Positions 4,793 through 8,873 of a DNA stretch of 8,873 nucleotides are shown piece by piece. Under the pieces are notes generated by a model. The model saw only the letters and a program-made list of their open reading frames with translations, was not told the DNA's origin and made no database searches. This DNA is from Oscillospiraceae bacterium (GTDB taxonomy: Bacteria; Bacillota; Clostridia; Oscillospirales; Ruminococcaceae). The first letter of the stretch is position 1, and each line of letters starts with the position of its first letter. A program made the position numbers and the translations under genes. The DNA lies in the NCBI GenBank assembly GCA_031271475.1, contig JAISVP010000108.1:1-8873 (forward strand). The letters run 5' to 3'.

Positions 4793-6134
4793 AAATACAC
4801 CGCACGGCTTCCTCAAAACACTCTTCGGACACGCCGATTATAATATTCAGTTCACTTGACCCCTGATCAATCATAACCACATTGATTTTAGCATGGGCAA
4901 GCGCGGAAAAAATACGTCCGGCAACACCTCTTGTATGTCTCATTCCCCTGCCAACGACCGCAAGCAGTGCAAGACCGTATTCAAACTCAATCTTGTCGGG
5001 ACTGACCGATTCCTGTATTTGAGAACGGATCAGCTGTTCCCTGCCGTCTAATTCCTTACGGCTTATAAAAACGCTCATGGTATCAATACCGGACGGCATA
5101 TGCTCGATAGAGATTCCGCTGTCTTCAAAAACGCCTAAAACCTTGCGGCAGAAACCGATTTCCGTATTCATCATAGTTTTTTCGATATTCACGGACGCAA
5201 AGCCTTTTTTACCCGCAATACCGGTAATAATATACGGCGGTATATCCGCGTCGTCAAGATCCGGCATTATGAAGGTACCGCGGCATTCGGGACTGTTGGT
5301 ATTGCGTATATTCACGGGAATACCCGCCGCTCTCACGGGGAAAACGGCATCCTCATGGAGCACGGTAGCACCCATATAAGACAGTTCCCGGAGTTCCCTG
5401 TAAGTAACCGTATCAATGACTTCCGGGCTGTCAACAATTCGCGGATCGGCAACAAGGAACCCGGACACATCCGTCCAGTTTTCATAGACATCGGCTTTGA
5501 CGGCATTTGCGACAATTGACCCGGTTATATCGGAGCCGCCGCGTGAAAACGTGACAATCTTGTCATAGGAACAGTCTTTAACCTTTCCGTAGAAGCCGGG
5601 AATTACAGCATTTTCCGCACCGTCAAGACGCTGCCTTAACGCATTCACACTTTCGTCAAGCAAGAGTTTTCCGTTTTCGTCAAACAAAATGACATCCGCG
5701 GCATCAACAAACTCGAATCCCAAAAATTCCGCAAGAATTTTCCCGTTAAGGTACTCACCTCTGCTTGCGGCATAGTTACTGCTTATTTTTTCGGGTTCCC
5801 CGTAAGGCATATTCCGTCTGCGTGTTATAATATTTTCGATAATCTCATCATATTCACGTTCCAAAGACAGATCAAGATCCAGCTCCTGAATTATACCGTC
5901 GAATCGGTTTCTTATCTCCGCAAAAGCCGCACGGACATCGCCGCCGTTTCTTGCAACGCCGTAACAGGCATAGAGCATATCCGTAACTTTTTTATCCCCG
6001 GCAAACCGAACGCCCGGTGCGGACGGAACAACATAACGTCTTGCGGGATCAGATTTTATTATGCCGGCAGCTTTTTTTATCTGCACTGAGTCCGCAAGTG
6101 AACTTCCGCCGAATTTTACTGTTTTTATAGCCAT
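4767..6134 (-). CDS. lysC: Aspartate kinase (YclM/ThrD-like, monofunctional)
   Basis: Aspartate kinase phosphorylates L-aspartate to 4-aspartyl phosphate, the first step toward lysine, diaminopimelate, threonine and methionine. The 455-aa protein begins MAIKTVKFGGSSLAD, the conserved N-terminal motif. SAPGVRFAGDKKVTD, TFSRGGSDITGSI and the YENWTDVSGFLVADPRIV nucleotide/substrate region follow. Two C-terminal ACT domains (~305-375 and ~385-450, the latter with the VVGRGMRHTRGVAGRIFSAL turn) normally carry feedback control by amino acids. Length and motifs such as DPARRYVV, YRELRELSYMGATVLHEDA and IDQGSSELNIIIGV resemble Bacillus subtilis YclM rather than the two-subunit LysC type. The ATG at 6134 is preferred over that at 6146 because GGAG (6141-6144) lies 6 nt before it. 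The gene follows rex by 49 bp. Which end product inhibits it cannot be read from the sequence. Confidence 0.95.
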   Translation of the reverse strand: MAIKTVKFGGSSLADSVQIKKAAGIIKSDPARRYVVPSAPGVRFAGDKKVTDMLYACYGVARNGGDVRAAFAEIRNRFDGIIQELDLDLSLEREYDEIIENIITRRRNMPYGEPEKISSNYAASRGEYLNGKILAEFLGFEFVDAADVILFDENGKLLLDESVNALRQRLDGAENAVIPGFYGKVKDCSYDKIVTFSRGGSDITGSIVANAVKADVYENWTDVSGFLVADPRIVDSPEVIDTVTYRELRELSYMGATVLHEDAVFPVRAAGIPVNIRNTNSPECRGTFIMPDLDDADIPPYIITGIAGKKGFASVNIEKTMMNTEIGFCRKVLGVFEDSGISIEHMPSGIDTMSVFISRKELDGREQLIRSQIQESVSPDKIEFEYGLALLAVVGRGMRHTRGVAGRIFSALAHAKINVVMIDQGSSELNIIIGVSEECFEEAVRCIYAIFVDTK

Positions 6135-6140
6135 ATCAGT

Positions 6141-6144
6141 CTCC
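6141..6144 (-). promoter_or_regulatory. Ribosome binding site deciding the aspartate kinase start
   Basis: GGAG followed by six bases and ATG (6134) marks the internal Met as the start. The ATG at 6146 shares its last base with this site and has no Shine-Dalgarno sequence of its own. Confidence 0.75.
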
Positions 6145-6183
6145 ATACTTATCCGAAATTACTGTTTAAGTTTACGCTTGCCG

Positions 6184-6837
6184 TCAGTCTGAATACTTTT
6201 CGGTCTCAATTCCGTGCGAGAGCAGCATCAAACTGTCAGCCAAACGGACATTCTGCACGGTTATTCCCTCTTCCTTAAGATTATAGTAACTGAAATTCCA
6301 AAACGCCTTAACCCCGCAGTTCATCAAGAGTTTCACCGTTTCCTCAGCGGCGGTTCTCGGCACGCAAAGCACGGCGGCAACCGGTCTGTTATCCTCACAG
6401 AAACCCGCAATCCCGGCAATATCCCGCACTTCAAATCCGGCAATTTTTGACCCGATGACAGAAGGATCCTTATCAAAAACACCGGTAACCCGGAATCCCC
6501 AGCTTCTGAAATCCACATGGGAACCGACAGCCTTGCCCAAATTCCCCGCACCGACAATAACAATCTTCTTAGCATTGTTAACACCGAGTGCACCGGAAAT
6601 AATTTCTCTTAATTCGGACACAAGATAGCCGTGTCCCTTTTCACCGAAATTCCCGAACCAGTTAATATCCTGCCTTATCTGTGAAGAAGTATTCCCCATA
6701 AGTTCCGCAAGTTTCCGTGACGATATACGTTTCGTGCCGGAATTGTAAACTTCTGTTAAGAACCGGTAATACTTAGGCAGTCTTTTTATAACCGGTGCGG
6801 GCAATTTTACATTTTTGATATTCTTGATACTTTTCAT
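6184..6837 (-). CDS. rex: Redox-sensing transcriptional repressor Rex
   Basis: Rex is a homodimeric repressor that binds operators at low NADH/NAD+ and releases them when NADH rises, controlling fermentation and related redox genes. The 217-aa protein has an N-terminal winged helix (~12-70) with RLPKYYRFL, SSRKLAELMGNTSSQIRQDI and the hallmark WFGNFGEKGHGY. A Rossmann domain with GAGNLG at 96-101 and VFDKDP follows, and the C-terminal swap helix ends in DSLMLLSHG. The recognition helix reads RQD where many homologues have RKD. The start at 6837 is fixed by GGAGGTG five bases upstream; the TTG at 6858 is rejected. It lies 27 bp after icd and 49 bp before aspartate kinase on the same strand. 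No clear Rex operator (TTGT...ACAA dyad) was found in the non-coding parts of the window. Its target promoter may lie upstream of acn, beyond the right edge. Confidence 0.96.
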   Translation of the reverse strand: MKSIKNIKNVKLPAPVIKRLPKYYRFLTEVYNSGTKRISSRKLAELMGNTSSQIRQDINWFGNFGEKGHGYLVSELREIISGALGVNNAKKIVIVGAGNLGKAVGSHVDFRSWGFRVTGVFDKDPSVIGSKIAGFEVRDIAGIAGFCEDNRPVAAVLCVPRTAAEETVKLLMNCGVKAFWNFSYYNLKEEGITVQNVRLADSLMLLSHGIETEKYSD

Positions 6838-6842
6838 TTTTG

Positions 6843-6849
6843 CACCTCC
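6843..6849 (-). promoter_or_regulatory. Ribosome binding site deciding the rex start
   Basis: GGAGGTG followed by CAAAA and ATG (6837) is a strong site. It rules out the upstream in-frame TTG at 6858, which would translate through it. Confidence 0.85.
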
Positions 6850-6864
6850 GTAAAGCAACTGTTT

Positions 6865-8085
6865 TTATCCTTTACTTTCGTACATAACCGTCAATTTACC
6901 GGCTATTGCTTTCAAAAACGTCTGTGAATCCACGGATTTCTTTTCCGGCAATGAAGAAATTGCGGCTAAATCCCCGGTCATAACACCGCTTTCAACCGTC
7001 TCCAGCACCGCGTTTTCCAGTTTCCCGGCGAAATCCGCAAGTTCGGAATTCCCGTCGAGTTCACCGCGTTTGCGCAGCGCACCCGTCCACGCAAAAACTG
7101 TCGCAACAGGATTTGTAGACGTTTCCTCTCCGTTAAGGTATTTATAATAGTGCCGCTGAACCGTACCGTGTGCAGCCTCATACTCGAAAACGCCGTCCGG
7201 AGAAACAAGCACGGAAGTCATCATAGCCAAACTTCCGTAAGCTGTGGCAACCATATCCGACATAACATCGCCGTCATAATTCTTGCAAGCCCAGATATAC
7301 CCGCCGCTTGAACGTATAACCCGCGCAACAGCATCGTCTATAAGCGTATAGAAGTATTCTGTTCCCGCGGCGGCAAACTTTTCCTTATATTCCCGCGTAT
7401 AGACTTCGTCAAAAATATCCTTGAAATTACGGTCATATACTTTAGAAATAGTATCTTTAGTCGCGAACCACAAATCCATTTTAGTATCGAGTGCGTAATT
7501 CATACACGCCCTTGCGAAACTCAGTATGCTCGCATCCGTGTTGTGTATGCCCTGAATTATTCCGCCGCCTTCGAAATCATGGATCAGACTGCGTGTTTCA
7601 TTCCCGTCCGAATCGGTAAACACCAGCTCCGCCTTACCTTTTTTATCTGTTTTGATTTCAGTATTTTTGTACACATCGCCGTAAGCATGACGTGCAATTA
7701 CAATGGGTTTCGTCCATGTTTTAATATACGGCTCCACACCTTTAACGATTATGGGACTGCGGAACACCGTACCGTCAAGCATTGAACGGATTGTACCGTT
7801 CGGGGACTTCCACATCTGCGTAAGGTTATATTCCGTCATCCGCTGTGCGTTAGGCGTAATAGTGGCACATTTAACCGCAACACCGTATTTTTTTGCCGCA
7901 CGGGCACTTTCGGCAGTAACCGCATCCGCAGTAGCGTTACGGTTTTTAAGTCCCAAATCAAAGTACTGCGTCTTCAAATCCACAAAAGGGAGAATAAGCA
8001 GTTCCTTAATCCATTTCCACAAAACGCGGGTCATCTCATCGCCGTCCATCTCAACCAGCGGCGCCGTCATTTTTATTTTATTCAT
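6865..8085 (-). CDS. icd: NADP-dependent isocitrate dehydrogenase (eukaryote-like subfamily)
   Basis: This enzyme oxidatively decarboxylates isocitrate to 2-oxoglutarate with reduction of NADP+. The 406-aa protein belongs to the homodimeric subfamily that includes human IDH1. Its numbering almost coincides: substrate residues are Ser94, Asn96, Arg100, Arg109 and Arg132 ([19 protein letters not shown] and ARHAYGD), with Lys210 as the likely catalytic lysine. Metal-binding Asp residues fall at 251, 273 and 277 ([11 protein letters not shown]). Arg311-His312 in [11 protein letters not shown] match the pair that binds the 2'-phosphate of NADP, supporting NADP use. The start at 8085 ([18 protein letters not shown]) is chosen because AGAGG (8092-8096) is 6 nt upstream; the ATG at 8091 abuts that site. 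Only 9 bp separate it from the aconitase stop, so the two are surely cotranscribed and form a citrate-to-2-oxoglutarate module. Confidence 0.97.
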   Translation of the reverse strand: MNKIKMTAPLVEMDGDEMTRVLWKWIKELLILPFVDLKTQYFDLGLKNRNATADAVTAESARAAKKYGVAVKCATITPNAQRMTEYNLTQMWKSPNGTIRSMLDGTVFRSPIIVKGVEPYIKTWTKPIVIARHAYGDVYKNTEIKTDKKGKAELVFTDSDGNETRSLIHDFEGGGIIQGIHNTDASILSFARACMNYALDTKMDLWFATKDTISKVYDRNFKDIFDEVYTREYKEKFAAAGTEYFYTLIDDAVARVIRSSGGYIWACKNYDGDVMSDMVATAYGSLAMMTSVLVSPDGVFEYEAAHGTVQRHYYKYLNGEETSTNPVATVFAWTGALRKRGELDGNSELADFAGKLENAVLETVESGVMTGDLAAISSLPEKKSVDSQTFLKAIAGKLTVMYESKG

Positions 8086-8091
8086 ACACAT

Positions 8092-8096
8092 CCTCT
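8092..8096 (-). promoter_or_regulatory. Ribosome binding site of icd overlapping the acn stop codon
   Basis: AGAGG on the - strand shares bases with the TAG stop of aconitase (8097-8095) and lies 6 nt before the ATG at 8085. This supports that start and tight translational coupling. Confidence 0.7.
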
Positions 8097-8873
8097 AATT
8101 GCCGGGCAGGGCGGTTCCCAACAGACCCCCGCGCAGAACAATACCTTTTTCACGCTGACTCAGAGGGCAAAGCACCTCAATGACAGCATTTGTTTTTTTA
8201 TTCGTAACAGCCGCAAAGCCGGTGTTCACAAGTGCCTTAAGGTCGTCAAAGACCAGTTTATCCCCTTGGGAAATACTGTCATAATCCGCCTCCGACTTAA
8301 ACACCAGCGGCAGAATTCCGGCATTTATCAAGTTGGCACGGTGGATTCTCGCAAACGATTTCACAATCACCGCCTTTATCCCCAAATACATCGGCGCAAG
8401 CGCGGCATGTTCACGCGAAGACCCCTGTCCGTAATTCAGACCGCCGACTATGACGCTCTCACCGCATTCCAGCGCCCTTTCCGGGAAGTACTCATCAACG
8501 GCAGTAAAGCAGTGCATGGATATAGCGGGAATATTGGAACGCAGCGGCAAAATCTTAGCGCCTGCCGGCATTATATGGTCAGTGGTAATATTATCCCCTA
8601 CTTTAAGGGAACATTTAGCGGCAAGCGAATCCTTAAGCGGGAACATTTCCGGGAACGGCTTAATATTCGGGCCGCGTAAAACCTCGACTTTATTCATATC
8701 CTTAACCGGGGCGGGAGGAACAATCATATTGTCCTTAACATCGAACGCAAACGGCATTTCAAACTCCGGCGCATCCCACATCGAACGCGGATTCACGAGC
8801 ACCCCGAACACAGCGGACGCCGCGGCAACTTCCGGCGATACAAGATAGACCTTAGCGTCCTTAGTACCGGAAC
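8095..8873 (-). CDS. acn: Aconitate hydratase, C-terminal part (5' truncated by window edge)
   Basis: Aconitase interconverts citrate and isocitrate through cis-aconitate using a 4Fe-4S cluster. About 258 C-terminal residues are present, and the frame stays open to base 8873, so the GTG at 8811 is an internal Val and not a start. The segment begins in the end of the catalytic core (YLVSPEVAAASAVFGVLVNPR), passes a linker, and enters the swivel domain. That domain has DNITTDHIMPAGAKILPLRSNIPAIS and the active-site loop GGLNYGQGSSREHAALAP, with the Ser-Arg pair of aconitases, followed by SFARIHRANLINAGILPLVF. The swivel domain and ending (GKL-like GGLLGTAL) are closer to the ~640-residue bacterial aconitase type than to long AcnA, but this is inference. 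The Fe-S cysteines lie outside the window. icd follows 9 bp downstream. Confidence 0.94.
   Translation of the reverse strand, partial: SGTKDAKVYLVSPEVAAASAVFGVLVNPRSMWDAPEFEMPFAFDVKDNMIVPPAPVKDMNKVEVLRGPNIKPFPEMFPLKDSLAAKCSLKVGDNITTDHIMPAGAKILPLRSNIPAISMHCFTAVDEYFPERALECGESVIVGGLNYGQGSSREHAALAPMYLGIKAVIVKSFARIHRANLINAGILPLVFKSEADYDSISQGDKLVFDDLKALVNTGFAAVTNKKTNAVIEVLCPLSQREKGIVLRGGLLGTALPGN

Noticed and set aside
8266..8848. Two long + strand open frames opposite aconitase.
   Set aside because: They are antisense to strongly conserved aconitase sequence, with no ribosome binding sites or recognisable domains.

Overview
The window looks like chromosomal DNA from an anaerobic, low-to-mid GC Firmicute of class Clostridia, probably a Ruminococcus-like member of the Oscillospirales. 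The reasons are strong GGAGG-type ribosome binding sites, a type I dockerin module (typical of cellulosome-forming clostridia), the redox repressor Rex, a YclM-like aspartate kinase, and an NADP-type isocitrate dehydrogenase of the eukaryote-like subfamily next to aconitase. This placement is inference; no rRNA or other taxonomic marker is present.

Layout. Positions 1-1410 (+ strand) carry the C-terminal half of valyl-tRNA synthetase (valS), cut by the left edge. It converges on everything else, which is on the - strand, at an almost perfect 20-bp stem that can terminate transcription in both directions (1417-1460). Next (1476-3044, -) comes a secreted modular protein: signal peptide, seven Cys-rich repeats of the form CxPC-(D/N)xDG, an internal dockerin, and two CAP/SCP domains. 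It has its own promoter (3168-3196) and a roughly 117-nt leader that can fold into a row of hairpins. Upstream of that promoter is the terminator (3217-3250) of a long - strand cluster.

Read in the direction of transcription (right to left), the cluster is aconitase (acn, cut by the right edge), isocitrate dehydrogenase (icd), Rex, aspartate kinase, a TadA-family deaminase, ThiS, and an SPFH/prohibitin-like membrane protein. The genes are 9-49 bp apart or overlap, so they probably form one operon or a few overlapping units. acn and icd make 2-oxoglutarate for glutamate synthesis. Rex senses NADH/NAD+ and could tune this branch. Aspartate kinase starts the lysine, threonine and methionine branch. 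TadA and ThiS serve tRNA modification and thiamine synthesis and share little with the rest beyond housekeeping.

The most unusual item is the CAP/dockerin protein. Its repeats combine an EF-hand-like D-x-D-G-x-G start with a CxPC motif, its first CAP domain has lost the metal/active-site residues that the second keeps, and its mRNA leader is structured. A second point of interest is the TadA homologue, whose C-terminal substrate loop is shortened. No gene-free stretch exceeds 300 bases, and no tRNA, rRNA, CRISPR array, insertion sequence or attachment site was seen.
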